From positions 1,178,001-1,242,000 of the forward strand of contig NZ_JARUBP010000001.1 of the NCBI RefSeq assembly GCF_029626225.1: a DNA stretch of 64,000 bases. The letters are read 5' to 3'. Source of the DNA: Asanoa sp. WMMD1127. GTDB taxonomy: Bacteria > Actinomycetota > Actinomycetes > Mycobacteriales > Micromonosporaceae. The position numbers and the translations under genes are program-made. The notes below the pieces were generated by a model. It ran no database searches. It had not been told where the DNA came from and was given only the letters and a program-made list of their open reading frames with translations. Positions 51,046-59,088 of the stretch are shown here, piece by piece. Each line of letters starts with the position of its first letter. The stretch's first letter is position 1.

Positions 51046-51621
51046 GTGGATGCCGATCTCGTGCGGGTGAGCAAGCGACTCTCCCTGGTCCTGCGGCACC
51101 GGCCCGGCAGTGTCGGTGTCACGCTCGACCCGCAGGGCTGGGTCCCCGTCGACACGCTGCTCGCCGCCCTGGCCGCGCACGGCTCCCCGATCACCCGCGC
51201 CCAGCTCGACGCCGTCGTGGCCGGCAACGACAAGCAGCGCTTCGCGATTCGGGAGGACGACGGCGGACGCGCGCTCATCCGGGCCAGCCAGGGGCATTCC
51301 ATCGGCGTGGATCTCGGGCTCGTCGACCAGTCGCCGCCCGCGGTGCTGTTCCACGGGACCTCCGCCGAGTCGGTGCCGTCGATCCTGCGCAGCGGGCTGG
51401 TGAAGGGGCGGCGGCACGCCGTGCACCTGTCGGTCGATCTGCCGACCGCGCGCCGGGTCGGTGACCGCAGGCGTGGGGCGACCGCGCTGCTGAGCGTCGA
51501 CGCCGCGGCCATGGAGGCGGCCGGGCATCGCTTCCAGCGCAGCGCCAACGGCGTCTGGCTGACGGCCCACGTTCCCCCGACGTTCATCCGCCGGCTCGAC
51601 GCGGAACCGCCGGGCGAGTGA
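51046..51621 (+). CDS. kptA: RNA 2'-phosphotransferase Tpt1/KptA
   Basis: 191 residues, normal for KptA. The catalytic R-H-R-R set is visible: Arg and His in SLVLRHRPGSVGVTLDPQGW, Arg in GNDKQRFAI with SQGHSIGVDL following, and Arg in the HGTSAESVPSILRSGL region. VKGRRHAVHLS completes the NAD-binding half. The enzyme moves a 2'-phosphate from RNA to NAD, giving ADP-ribose 1,2-cyclic phosphate. Its RNA target in bacteria without tRNA splicing is unclear. I take GTG 51046, probably leaderless; GTG 51004-region extension encodes nothing conserved. Divergent from the peptidase gene. Confidence 0.92.
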   Translation: MDADLVRVSKRLSLVLRHRPGSVGVTLDPQGWVPVDTLLAALAAHGSPITRAQLDAVVAGNDKQRFAIREDDGGRALIRASQGHSIGVDLGLVDQSPPAVLFHGTSAESVPSILRSGLVKGRRHAVHLSVDLPTARRVGDRRRGATALLSVDAAAMEAAGHRFQRSANGVWLTAHVPPTFIRRLDAEPPGE

Positions 51622-51643
51622 CAGCCCTCATTACCATCCAGGC

Positions 51644-52061
51644 GTGTTCCTGGTGTGGGGCGACAACACCCTGGCGCGTCGGCTCGCCAGCGAACTGATC
51701 GACACCTACGGCGTGCCCGTCACCGTCATCGTCCGGGACGCCGACGCCGACCACGCGCCCGACAGCGGCGCCCCGGACCGGCGACCGGTAGTGGTCGTGG
51801 CCGCCCGGCTCACCCCGGACGTGCTCACCCGGGCCGGCGCGTCTCATCGCCGTCCGCACGGCCCGCATCGGCCAGACACTGTGGACAATTCCTGAGCGCC
51901 GCCGGCTGGTCCGCACCGACCGCCTGATCGTCGTCGCCACCCGCGCCGGCCTCGCCGGGCTGCTCGCCCGCACCCAGCCCAACCCGGACGCGCCGCCGCT
52001 GCCCGAACCCGAGCCACTGCGCCTGCTCACCCACCGAAGCCGGCCCCGCGACAGCACGTAA
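51644..52061 (+). pseudogene. Decayed TrkA/RCK-type NAD-binding potassium regulator
   Basis: The first frame (51644-51895) starts MFLVWGDNTLARRLASELI and TYGVPVTVIVRD, the Rossmann start of TrkA/RCK proteins. It loses sense after RLTPDVLTRAGA and stops. A second frame from about 51841 to the TAA at 52061 reads RIGQTLWTIPERRRLVRTD and RLIVVATRAGLAGLLART. This resembles the end of an RCK unit of the same kind of protein. A full protein would be several hundred residues, so a large internal piece is gone and the frame is broken. Family assignment is from short motifs. Confidence 0.65.
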
Positions 52062-52083
52062 CCACCCTCCGTACGCTGGCCTG

Positions 52084-52569
52084 ATGAGCACGGTCGACGC
52101 CCGGCGGCAGCAGGCGCACGCGATCACGATGGCCCTGCGCGAGCTGCGGGTGCAGTTGTCGTTGCTCAACCATCAGATCGCCGGCCAGGTCGAGCTCAAG
52201 GACATCGACGTCGACTGCTTCGAGCTGGTCAGCCGCGAGGGCCCGCTGAGCCCGACCGCGCTCGCCCGCCGGGCCGGCCTGCACCCCGCGACCATGACCG
52301 GCGTGCTCGACCGGCTCGAACGCGGCGGCTGGGTCACCCGCGAGCGCGACGCGACCGACCGGCGCGCGGTCTCCGTGCACGCCGTACGCGGTCGGGCCGC
52401 CGAACTGGTCCGCCTATACGCTGGGCTCGGCCGGGAGATCGAACAGCTCTGCGCCGGCCACGACGAGGCGGAGCTGGCGCTGGTCGCCGACCTGCTCCGC
52501 CGCACGATCCAGGCCGGCCGGCTGGCCACCGACGGTCTGGCCGCCAACCGGGCCAGTGCGACGACATGA
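52084..52569 (+). CDS. MarR family transcriptional regulator
   Basis: 161 residues. The winged helix is visible as LSPTALARRAGLHPATMTGVLDRLERGGWVTRERDATDRRAVSVHA, with the wing motif DxRR. Helices at both ends form the dimer surface. Such proteins repress nearby genes and leave DNA on binding a small ligand. Its stop overlaps the DinB gene start (ATGA), so that gene is the probable functional partner and target. ATG at 52084, no clear ribosome site. Confidence 0.9.
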   Translation: MSTVDARRQQAHAITMALRELRVQLSLLNHQIAGQVELKDIDVDCFELVSREGPLSPTALARRAGLHPATMTGVLDRLERGGWVTRERDATDRRAVSVHAVRGRAAELVRLYAGLGREIEQLCAGHDEAELALVADLLRRTIQAGRLATDGLAANRASATT

Positions 52570-53081
52570 CCGACCTGCAGGACCCCCGCATCGGCCCACG
52601 GGCCACCGCCGACGAGCGCGAGATGCTCCGCACCTTCCTCGACTACCACCGGGCCACGCTGGCCTGGAAGTGCGCCGGCCTCGGCGACGACGACCTGCGC
52701 CGCCGCTCGATGCCGCCGTCCACGCTCACGCTGCTGGGGCTGGTCCGGCACATGGCCGAGGTCGAGCGCGCCTGGTTCCGGCGGGTGATCGCCGGCGAGG
52801 ACATCCCGCTCGTCTGGTCGCCCGACGGTGACTTCCAGGTGGCGTACGACGCGAGCCACTCGACCCGTTCCGAGGCGTTCGCGGCCTGGGAGGCGGAGGT
52901 GGCCCGGTCCCGTGAGATCGAGCAGGCGGCGGCCTCGCTCGACGTCACCGGCTACAGCAAGAGCTGGCAGGAGGACGTCTCGCTGCGCATGGTGATGCTT
53001 CACATGATCCACGAGTACGCACGCCACAACGGCCACGCCGACTTCCTGCGCGAGGGCATCGACGGCGTCACCGGAGCGTAA
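52566..53081 (+). CDS. DinB family protein (DUF664-like)
   Basis: 171 residues. FLDYHRATLAWKCAGLGDDDLRRRSMPPSTLTLLGLVRHMAEVERAWFRR supplies the first metal-binding histidine, and MLHMIHEYARHNGHADFLREGIDG supplies the two others, the usual H-x3-H arrangement. Actinobacterial DUF664 proteins are thought to be thiol-dependent (mycothiol) transferases. Co-translated with the MarR gene, so an inducible detoxification role is plausible. Confidence 0.88.
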   Translation: MTDLQDPRIGPRATADEREMLRTFLDYHRATLAWKCAGLGDDDLRRRSMPPSTLTLLGLVRHMAEVERAWFRRVIAGEDIPLVWSPDGDFQVAYDASHSTRSEAFAAWEAEVARSREIEQAAASLDVTGYSKSWQEDVSLRMVMLHMIHEYARHNGHADFLREGIDGVTGA

Positions 53082-53117
53082 TTGCGATTAGCACAGGCGT
53101 TCGATAGCCTGTCGATC

Positions 53118-53393
53118 GTGGAACTGGTCGGACGATGGTGGAACGGCGACCGCAACACCAGCACGCGACGCGACATCTGGCTCCATCGCGATGCCGACGC
53201 GGGCTGGCTGGTGCGGGCCCGCGCCGGTGACAAGGACCGCGACGTGACCTGGCCGGCCTTCCACGAGGAGTGGGCGGCCCGGGCCTGGGTCGACCGGCTG
53301 ATGGCCGCGTCGACCGGCGGCCGCGGCATCTGGAAAGACCTGACCAAGGTCGTCCGCAAGCCACCCGAGGGCGGCTGGTCCGCGCGGGTCTAG
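53118..53393 (+). CDS. Small hypothetical protein
   Basis: 91 residues from GTG 53118, or 103 from TTG/ATG-like codons at 53082. Strongly charged, with tryptophans in GRWWNGDR, IWLHRD, TWPAFHEEWAARAWVD and GGWSARV. No membrane segment. The sequence looks like a real compact protein rather than noise because hydrophobic and charged residues alternate, but I do not recognise the family. It follows the DinB gene closely and precedes the mannosyltransferase gene by 22 bases. Confidence 0.65.
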   Translation: MELVGRWWNGDRNTSTRRDIWLHRDADAGWLVRARAGDKDRDVTWPAFHEEWAARAWVDRLMAASTGGRGIWKDLTKVVRKPPEGGWSARV

Positions 53394-53415
53394 CTCGGGC
53401 CCATATGATCGCGCG

Positions 53416-54936
53416 GTGCGCGCGGCGGCCGAAGTCACCCAGCGCCGCCTCGCGCCCGTCGACCCGCGCGGCAGCGTCTCCTCCTGGTATGCGACGGGCT
53501 TCGTCGTGCTCGTCGCCGCCGTCCTGCGGTTGCACGGCCTGGCCCGGCCGCAGGGCAAGCTGTTCGACGAGACCTACTACGCCAAAGACGGCTGGGGCCT
53601 GCTCACCAAGGGCGTCGAGTGGAACTACCGCGACGACGCGCCGGCCTTTGTCGTGCACCCGCCGCTCGGAAAGTGGCTGATCGCGCTCGGCGAGTGGGCG
53701 TTCGGCTACTACGACATCGACGGCAACCAGCACCTGACCGGCCACCTGGTCGACGCGCCGCCCGAGTTCGGCTGGCGGTTCTCCGCCGCCGTCGCCGGCA
53801 CGGTCTCGGTGCTGCTGCTGGTGCGCATCACCCGCCGGCTCTTCGGCTCGACGGTGCTGGCCTGCGCGGCTGGGCTGCTCCTCGCCCTCGACGGCTTCCA
53901 CCTGGTGCTGTCCCGGCTGGCGATGCTCGACATCTTCCTGCTGCTGTTCGTGCTCGCCACGTTCGGCGCCCTGCTGGTCGACCGCGACCAGCGCCGCCGG
54001 CTACGCCTGCGCAGCCTCGACAACCCGGTCACCGGCGTGCCCTGGTGGCGCCTGGTCGCCGCGGTCCTGTTCGGCTGCGCGGTCGCCACCAAGTGGAGCG
54101 CGCTCTTCTTCCTGCCGGTGTTCGCCCTGCTCGTGCTCTGGTGGGAGGCCGGCGCGCGACGCTCGGCCGGGTTGGCCCATCCGTGGCGGGACACGCTGCG
54201 CCGCGAGACCGGTTGGCTGGTGCTCTGTGGCGGCATCATCGTCGCGGTCTACCTGGCGTCGTGGTCCGGCTGGCTGCTCACCGACGACGGCTACTTCCGG
54301 CACTGGCGGGCCGACTCCGGCCGCTCCGAGTTGCCCGTCATCGGCGCGCTGCAGAACCTGATCCACTACCACCAGCAGGCGTTCGGCTTCCACTCAACGT
54401 TGCAGGACAAGCATCCGAGCCAGTCCTGGCCGTGGCAGTGGCTGCTGCTGGGCAAGCCGACGACGGTCCATCTCGCGTACCCCGGTGGTCCCTGGGGTCA
54501 AGCGCCCGTCTCCGAGATCATGTTGCTCGGCACCCCGCTGCTCTGGTGGTCGTTCCTGCCGGCGCTGGCCGGCACGGCCTGGCTGGGGGTCGCCCGCCGC
54601 GACTGGCGCCCGGGCGCGATCCTGCTGCTCGCCGGGGCCGGCCTGCTGCCGTGGTTCTACTACGCCGTCGACGCGCACCGGGTCATGTTCAACTTCTACA
54701 CCGCCCCGGCGCTGCCCTTCCTGATCCTGGCGGTCGTCTACGTGCTCGGCGCCATGATCGGCCCACCCGGTCCGGAAAACGCCGACCGCCGCCTGATCGG
54801 CGCGGTCGCGGCGGGCGCCTACGTCGTGCTGGTCGTGTTCTGCTTCGCCTACTTCTACAAGGTGTTCGTCGGCGAGTTCCTGCCGTTCACGGACTGGGCC
54901 GACCGCCTCTGGCTCGGCAACCGCTGGCACCCGTAG
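53416..54936 (+). CDS. pmt: Protein O-mannosyltransferase (GT39, Pmt)
   Basis: 506 residues, about eleven membrane helices. The catalytic acidic pair is in the first outer loop, KLFDETYYAKDGW (Asp-Glu). HPPLGKWLIALGEW, LDGFHLVLSRLAMLDIFLLLF and ATKWSALFFLPVFALLV are typical GT39 segments. The C-terminal part with PWFYYAVDAHRVMFNFYTAPALPF completes it. It transfers mannose from polyprenol phosphate to Ser/Thr of exported proteins. Thr/Pro-rich surface proteins in this window could be targets (inference). GTG start at 53416. A hairpin follows the gene. Confidence 0.93.
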   Translation: MRAAAEVTQRRLAPVDPRGSVSSWYATGFVVLVAAVLRLHGLARPQGKLFDETYYAKDGWGLLTKGVEWNYRDDAPAFVVHPPLGKWLIALGEWAFGYYDIDGNQHLTGHLVDAPPEFGWRFSAAVAGTVSVLLLVRITRRLFGSTVLACAAGLLLALDGFHLVLSRLAMLDIFLLLFVLATFGALLVDRDQRRRLRLRSLDNPVTGVPWWRLVAAVLFGCAVATKWSALFFLPVFALLVLWWEAGARRSAGLAHPWRDTLRRETGWLVLCGGIIVAVYLASWSGWLLTDDGYFRHWRADSGRSELPVIGALQNLIHYHQQAFGFHSTLQDKHPSQSWPWQWLLLGKPTTVHLAYPGGPWGQAPVSEIMLLGTPLLWWSFLPALAGTAWLGVARRDWRPGAILLLAGAGLLPWFYYAVDAHRVMFNFYTAPALPFLILAVVYVLGAMIGPPGPENADRRLIGAVAAGAYVVLVVFCFAYFYKVFVGEFLPFTDWADRLWLGNRWHP

Positions 54937-54971
54937 GGTCCGCAACCACGACGGGGGTCGACGCGTGTAGT

Positions 54972-55010
54972 CCCCGATCGGCCGGCCACACCGGACGGCC
55001 GCGATCGGGG
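54972..55010. terminator. Hairpin between pmt and the sigma factor gene
   Basis: CCCCGATCG (54972-54980) pairs with CGATCGGGG (55002-55010), and an inner GGCCG/CGGCC extends the stem. No T tract. The right arm abuts the GAGGATGCGAGGACG leader of the sigma gene. Besides ending pmt transcripts it could affect ribosome access there. Confidence 0.6.
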
Positions 55011-55024
55011 AGGATGCGAGGACG

Positions 55025-55564
55025 GTGGTTTCCTTGCAAGACGGGGGCGATCTCGATCTGGTGCCCGGGTTCGGTCCACCAGCGCAGGTGAGCTTCGAAG
55101 AGTTCTACGCGGCACACTTCCAGTCGCTGACCATCCAGCTCTACGCGTACACCCGGGATCTGGCCGGAGCGCAGGACGTCGTGCAGGAGGCGTTCTGCCG
55201 GGCGCTGGCACGCTGGCAGCGGCTCACGGACTACGACGATCCGTCCGCCTGGGTGCGGCGGGTCGCCTGGAACCTGGCCACCAGCCGGTGGCGCCGCACC
55301 CGCACGGCGGCGCTGTTCGCCCGGCAGCAGCGGCCGGAGCACGTCGCCGAGCCCAGCCCGGATCGGGTCGCCCTGGCCCGCGCGCTGGCCACGCTGAAGC
55401 CCGACCATCGCCGCGCGGTGATCCTGCACTACCTGGCCGACCTGCCCATTGCGGAGATCGCCCGGCAGGAGAACGTCTCCGACAACACGGTGAAGTCGTG
55501 GCTGCATCGCGGTCGCGCCGCGCTCGCCGCCCAACTGCGCGAAGAGGAGCAGGACCGTGCCTGA
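55025..55564 (+). CDS. SigE-family ECF RNA polymerase sigma factor
   Basis: 179 residues. Region 2: FEEFYAAHFQSLTIQLYAYTRDLAGAQDVVQEAFCRALARW and DPSAWVRRVAWNLATSRWRR. Region 4: LATLKPDHRRAVILHYLADLPIAEIARQENVSDNTVKSWLHRGRAALAAQL. This is the Streptomyces SigE-like ECF pattern common in actinobacteria. GTG at 55025 follows GAGGACG. It overlaps the next gene by eight bases, so the membrane propeller protein is made with it and is its probable partner. Confidence 0.9.
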   Translation: MVSLQDGGDLDLVPGFGPPAQVSFEEFYAAHFQSLTIQLYAYTRDLAGAQDVVQEAFCRALARWQRLTDYDDPSAWVRRVAWNLATSRWRRTRTAALFARQQRPEHVAEPSPDRVALARALATLKPDHRRAVILHYLADLPIAEIARQENVSDNTVKSWLHRGRAALAAQLREEEQDRA

Positions 55565-56672
55565 GTTCGATGACGACGCACGCCTCTCCGGGGCCTTCGC
55601 CGAGTTCCGCGGCGAGGTGGCGCCCTACGTCTCTCCGCCCGGGGCCGCCGCGGCCCATCGCTGGGTCCGCCGGAGGCGGCGCATGGGCGCGGCCTCCATC
55701 GCGGTCGGCGCGGTGCTCTTCGTCGGCGGACCCGCCGTCGGTTTCGCCGCCGCGCACGACGACGAACGGCCGCGACCGCCGATGCCGACCGAGCTGCCCA
55801 CGCCGCCCGCGCCGGCCCTGACCCCGACGCCGCCCGAGCCGACCGAGCAGCCCGCTCCGACCGAATCCAGCACGCCGCCCGAGCTACCTCCCGTCGGCGG
55901 CGACGTGTTCTACATGGATACGTGGGGGAGGGTCTACCTCAACGGTCGCCAGTACCCCGGCGGTGACCGGGCCAACGTCACGGTGTCGCCGGACGGCAAG
56001 CGGTTGATGTGGGTCGAGGACAACCATCTCATGACGTCCGACGTGGATGGCGCCAACCGCCGCCGGGTGATCGACGAAGTGGATGAGCCACTGTGTGGCA
56101 ATCCCGCGTGGGGCGGTGACTCGACCCGTCTGCTGGTCATCCGCTACCCCAGTTCGGGACCCGAATTGATCATCTTGGACCGGACCGGCGCGGCCGACGA
56201 TCTCGGCGAGCCGAGGGGCTGTCACTACCAATGGTCGGCGGACGGCGAGCGGATCGCCTACCTGCACGGCGACATCAGCGGTGTCACCGTGCAGGACACC
56301 TTCGGGGGCGACAAGGTGGTGTTGGACCGGGACGACGTGGACGGCCGGTTCTACGTCGGCCTAAACGCCATCTCGGCCGACGGCAGCCGCGTCTGCGTCA
56401 TCCTCGCCGGTCCAGACACTCCCGGAGGGGACGCCGGGCGAGCGCTGAACTGCAACACGATCATGGACGTGGCGACGAAGAAGGTGGTCGACCTGCCGTT
56501 CGACGGCCGCCTGTCCAACGCGATCTTCCTCGCCGACGGCGGGATGCTGGCCCGCGTCAGGAGCGGAAACGGATCCGAACTCGTGCGTCTGGACGTGAAC
56601 GACCGGATCGTCGCCCGCAGCGTCGAGTCGAAGGCGAACGCCAACCGCTCGCTGCTCGCCTACACGCCGTAG
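55557..56672 (+). CDS. Membrane-anchored beta-propeller protein coupled to the ECF sigma factor
   Basis: 371 residues. A cytoplasmic N-terminus of about 42 residues (FDDDARLSGAFAEFRGEVAPYV) precedes a membrane helix (ASIAVGAVLFVGGPAVGFAAA, about 44-64). A Pro/Thr-rich stalk and a WD40/TolB-like propeller follow, with repeats such as VSPDGKRLMWVEDNHLMTSD, QWSADGERIAYLHGD and ISADGSRVCVIL. The position says anti-sigma, but there is no zinc-finger motif, so the short N-terminus would have to bind the sigma factor. GTG start inside the sigma gene. Confidence 0.8.
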   Translation: MPEFDDDARLSGAFAEFRGEVAPYVSPPGAAAAHRWVRRRRRMGAASIAVGAVLFVGGPAVGFAAAHDDERPRPPMPTELPTPPAPALTPTPPEPTEQPAPTESSTPPELPPVGGDVFYMDTWGRVYLNGRQYPGGDRANVTVSPDGKRLMWVEDNHLMTSDVDGANRRRVIDEVDEPLCGNPAWGGDSTRLLVIRYPSSGPELIILDRTGAADDLGEPRGCHYQWSADGERIAYLHGDISGVTVQDTFGGDKVVLDRDDVDGRFYVGLNAISADGSRVCVILAGPDTPGGDAGRALNCNTIMDVATKKVVDLPFDGRLSNAIFLADGGMLARVRSGNGSELVRLDVNDRIVARSVESKANANRSLLAYTP

Positions 56673-56680
56673 GGCCTAGG

Positions 56681-57481
56681 CTAGGGCGCGGTCACCGCCA
56701 AGGGGACCGCGCCCAGCAGGGCCCAGTCGTGGCTGATGTCGGCCGCGCACCGGAGCAGGGCGGGCAGGTGCTCCTCGGTCAGCCGCTCGACCGACGTCTC
56801 GGCCGCGTGCACCGTCACGTTGATCGCCGCCACCACCGTGCCGTCGCCGTCGCGGACCGGGGTGGCCACCGAGCGGATGCCGGGCGCCAGGTCCTGGTCG
56901 GCCAGCGCCCAGCCCTTCGCGCGTACCTCCCGCAAGGACCGGTCGAGTTCTTCCCGGCTCGGCTGCCAGCGCGGCGTGATGCCCGAGCGCGACGGCTCCG
57001 CCAGCACCGCGGACAGCGCTGCGGGCGGGAGCGCGGCCAGCAGCACCTTCCCCATCGAGGTCGGCGGGGCCGGGAAGCGGGTGCCGATGGTGACCGCGAG
57101 CGTCACGATCTTGGGTACCGCCACCCGGGCCACGTAGACGATGTCGCTGCCGTCGAGCTGGGCCATCGAGGTGGACTCGTTGGTCTGCGCGACCAGCCGC
57201 TCCATGTGCGGGCGGGCCACGTCCCACATGCTCAACGAGTTGACGTACGCCATGCCCAGCTCGAGCACCCGCGGCGTCAGCGCGTAGCCGCGGTCGGCGG
57301 CCCGCACGTAGCCCAGCTCCTCGAGCGTCAGCAGGATCCGCCGCACGGTCGGCCGGGCCAGCCCGGTCGCGCCCGCGAGGTCGCTGAGCGTGCGCACGGG
57401 CTGGCCGGCCGGGAACGAGCGGAGCACGTCGAGCCCCCGGGCCAGCGCTTCGATGAAGTCAGGTCCGGACTCGCGTGGCAT
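56681..57481 (-). CDS. IclR family regulator of the ring-cleavage cluster (PcaR/PobR-like)
   Basis: 266 residues. The winged helix FIEALARGLDVLRSFPAGQPVRTLSDLAGATGLARPTVRRILLTLEELGYV is followed by an effector domain (YVNSLSMWDVARPHMERLVAQTNESTSMAQLDGSDIVYVARV, TSMGKVLLAALP, ATPVRDGDGTVVAAINVTVHA). It resembles the PcaR/PobR aromatic-pathway branch. It starts three bases after the aminohydrolase stop, so it is second in that unit and controls itself. Two three-half-site operators lie in the promoter region upstream. Confidence 0.92.
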   Translation of the reverse strand: MPRESGPDFIEALARGLDVLRSFPAGQPVRTLSDLAGATGLARPTVRRILLTLEELGYVRAADRGYALTPRVLELGMAYVNSLSMWDVARPHMERLVAQTNESTSMAQLDGSDIVYVARVAVPKIVTLAVTIGTRFPAPPTSMGKVLLAALPPAALSAVLAEPSRSGITPRWQPSREELDRSLREVRAKGWALADQDLAPGIRSVATPVRDGDGTVVAAINVTVHAAETSVERLTEEHLPALLRCAADISHDWALLGAVPLAVTAP

Positions 57482-57484
57482 CCC

Positions 57485-58909
57485 TCAATGCTTCCACTGT
57501 GCGGAGCCGGCGTCGTAGTCGGTGTACTGGTAGGGGTTGTCCGTCACCTTGGTCTCCGGCACGTCCGGGTTCATGCCCTTCGCCCAGGCCTCTTCACCCA
57601 TGTCGCCGACCAGGTAGTCGATCGTCTCGGTGATCTTCGCCCGCGCCGTCGCCAGGTCGGCGTCGACCAGCGCGCCACCGCGCTTCACCACCCGGCCGTC
57701 GACCACGACCGTGTCGACGTCGCCGCGCTGCGCCTGGAACGCCACATGCCCGTACGGGTGCAGGATCGGGAACATCACCGGCGACCGCTCGTTCCTGATG
57801 AGCACGACGTCGGCCTTCTTGCCCGGCTCCAGGCTGCCGACCAGCGAGTCCAGCCCGAGCGCCCGGGCGCCGCCCATCGTCGCCCACTCGACGACCTGCT
57901 CGGCCCGCAGATGGCAGTGGGTGACCGTGTCCTGGCGACCGTGTGCCTCCAGGTGCTCGCGGGACCGGTCGGCACCCAACGTGGAGCGCATCGCCGAGAA
58001 CAGGTCGCCGCTCCACCACACGCTGGTGTCCATCGACAGCGAGACCGGGATGTCGTGGTGTCGCAGCTGCCAGGTGGGCGGGTAGCCCTGGCCGGCGCTC
58101 TGCTCGCTCTCCGTGGAGACCGAGACCGAGCCGCCGGTCGCCGCGATCCGGTTGTACGAGTCGCGGGTGAGCGTCGCCGCGTGCACGTAGATATTCCGCG
58201 GGGTCATGAACCCGTTCTCGTGCATGAGCCGGATGCCGTCGTCGTTGGTGGCGCCCCACACGCCCGCGTGGGTGGTGACCGGCGCGCCGAGCTCGCGGGC
58301 CACCTCGAAGGCCGCCTTCTCCGGGAACTCGGGGTCGCCGGTGACGTCGAAGGCCATCTGGAAGCCGAGCATGTCGCCCTTGCCGTGCAACCGGCGGCTC
58401 ACGAAGTCGCGGAACTCCGGCGCGGCCGACCAGTCCCACGGTCCCTGCTGGATGTTGCCGTAGGCGAGGACGAACCGACCGGGTACGGCTTCCAGCGCGT
58501 CGACCGCGGCCTCGGCGTGCTCGACCGTCTGCAGCCCGTGCGACCAGTCGACCGTGGTGGTCACGCCGGCGTCCAGCGCCTCCAGCGCACCGAGCAGGTT
58601 GCCGGCGTAGATGTCCTGGGGCCGGAACCGCCGGCCGGACTCGAGGTAGTACCAGACGAAGTACTGGGTCAGCGTCCAGTCGGCGCCGTAGCCGCGCATC
58701 GCGGTCTGCCACATGTGCCGGTGCGTGTCGATCATGCCTGGCATGACGATGCCGCCGCCGGCGTCGATCTCCTCGGTGCCTTCGGGCGCGGTGAGCCCGG
58801 TGCCGATCTCGGCGATCTTGTTGTCGACCACCAGCACGTCCGCATCGCGGAGCACGGTGTGGCGGTTATCCATGGTGATCACGAGGCCGTTGCGAAACAG
58901 GACGCTCAT
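57485..58909 (-). CDS. Amidohydrolase superfamily aminohydrolase (ATZ/TRZ-like)
   Basis: 474 residues. Zinc ligands: HRH in GMIDTHRHMWQTAMRG (His63, His65), a histidine in APVTTHAGVW, a histidine in NIYVHAATL, and the aspartate in SLSMDTSVWW. GGARALGLDSLVGSLEPGKKADVVLI closes the fold. The group includes chlorohydrolases and deaminases of cyclic amidines, guanine and related rings. It may deaminate or dehalogenate the ring compound fed to the dioxygenase. It is divergent from the CoA-transferase operon, with one operator 17 bases before its start. Confidence 0.9.
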   Translation of the reverse strand: MSVLFRNGLVITMDNRHTVLRDADVLVVDNKIAEIGTGLTAPEGTEEIDAGGGIVMPGMIDTHRHMWQTAMRGYGADWTLTQYFVWYYLESGRRFRPQDIYAGNLLGALEALDAGVTTTVDWSHGLQTVEHAEAAVDALEAVPGRFVLAYGNIQQGPWDWSAAPEFRDFVSRRLHGKGDMLGFQMAFDVTGDPEFPEKAAFEVARELGAPVTTHAGVWGATNDDGIRLMHENGFMTPRNIYVHAATLTRDSYNRIAATGGSVSVSTESEQSAGQGYPPTWQLRHHDIPVSLSMDTSVWWSGDLFSAMRSTLGADRSREHLEAHGRQDTVTHCHLRAEQVVEWATMGGARALGLDSLVGSLEPGKKADVVLIRNERSPVMFPILHPYGHVAFQAQRGDVDTVVVDGRVVKRGGALVDADLATARAKITETIDYLVGDMGEEAWAKGMNPDVPETKVTDNPYQYTDYDAGSAQWKH

Positions 58910-58925
58910 TCGCCGTCACTCCTAT

Positions 58926-58949
58926 CGGACAGTAGTCCGCCTAGCGGCC
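58926..58949. promoter_or_regulatory. Three-half-site operator upstream of the aminohydrolase gene
   Basis: CGGAC-N4-GTCCG-N5-CGGCC. The first two half-sites form a palindrome and the third is a direct repeat of the first with one change. Same spacing as the copy at 59045. IclR-family PcaU/PobR sites are known to combine a palindrome with an extra direct half-site. Confidence 0.7.
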
Positions 58950-59044
58950 AGCCAGGACGACGCGATTGTGAGCCGGCGCACACGTAAACGTCAAGGGTCA
59001 GAGCTGTTGCGCAAACGCCGCACCGTTGACCAGGATGGGATGAG

Positions 59045-59068
59045 CGGACGTTCGTCCGTTCAGCGGAC
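59045..59068. promoter_or_regulatory. Three-half-site operator upstream of the CoA-transferase operon
   Basis: CGGAC-N4-GTCCG-N5-CGGAC, all three half-sites perfect. It lies 21 bases before the GTG start of the CoA-transferase and just before its ribosome site GAGGGGAG. Together with the copy at 58926 it frames the 179-base divergent promoter region. Confidence 0.75.
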
Positions 59069-59088
59069 AACGCGAGGGGAGCTGGCCC

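Noticed and set aside
56231-58987. Open frame of about 900 codons on the plus strand
   Set aside because: Shadow of the propeller, IclR and aminohydrolase genes; composition typical of antisense high-GC DNA.
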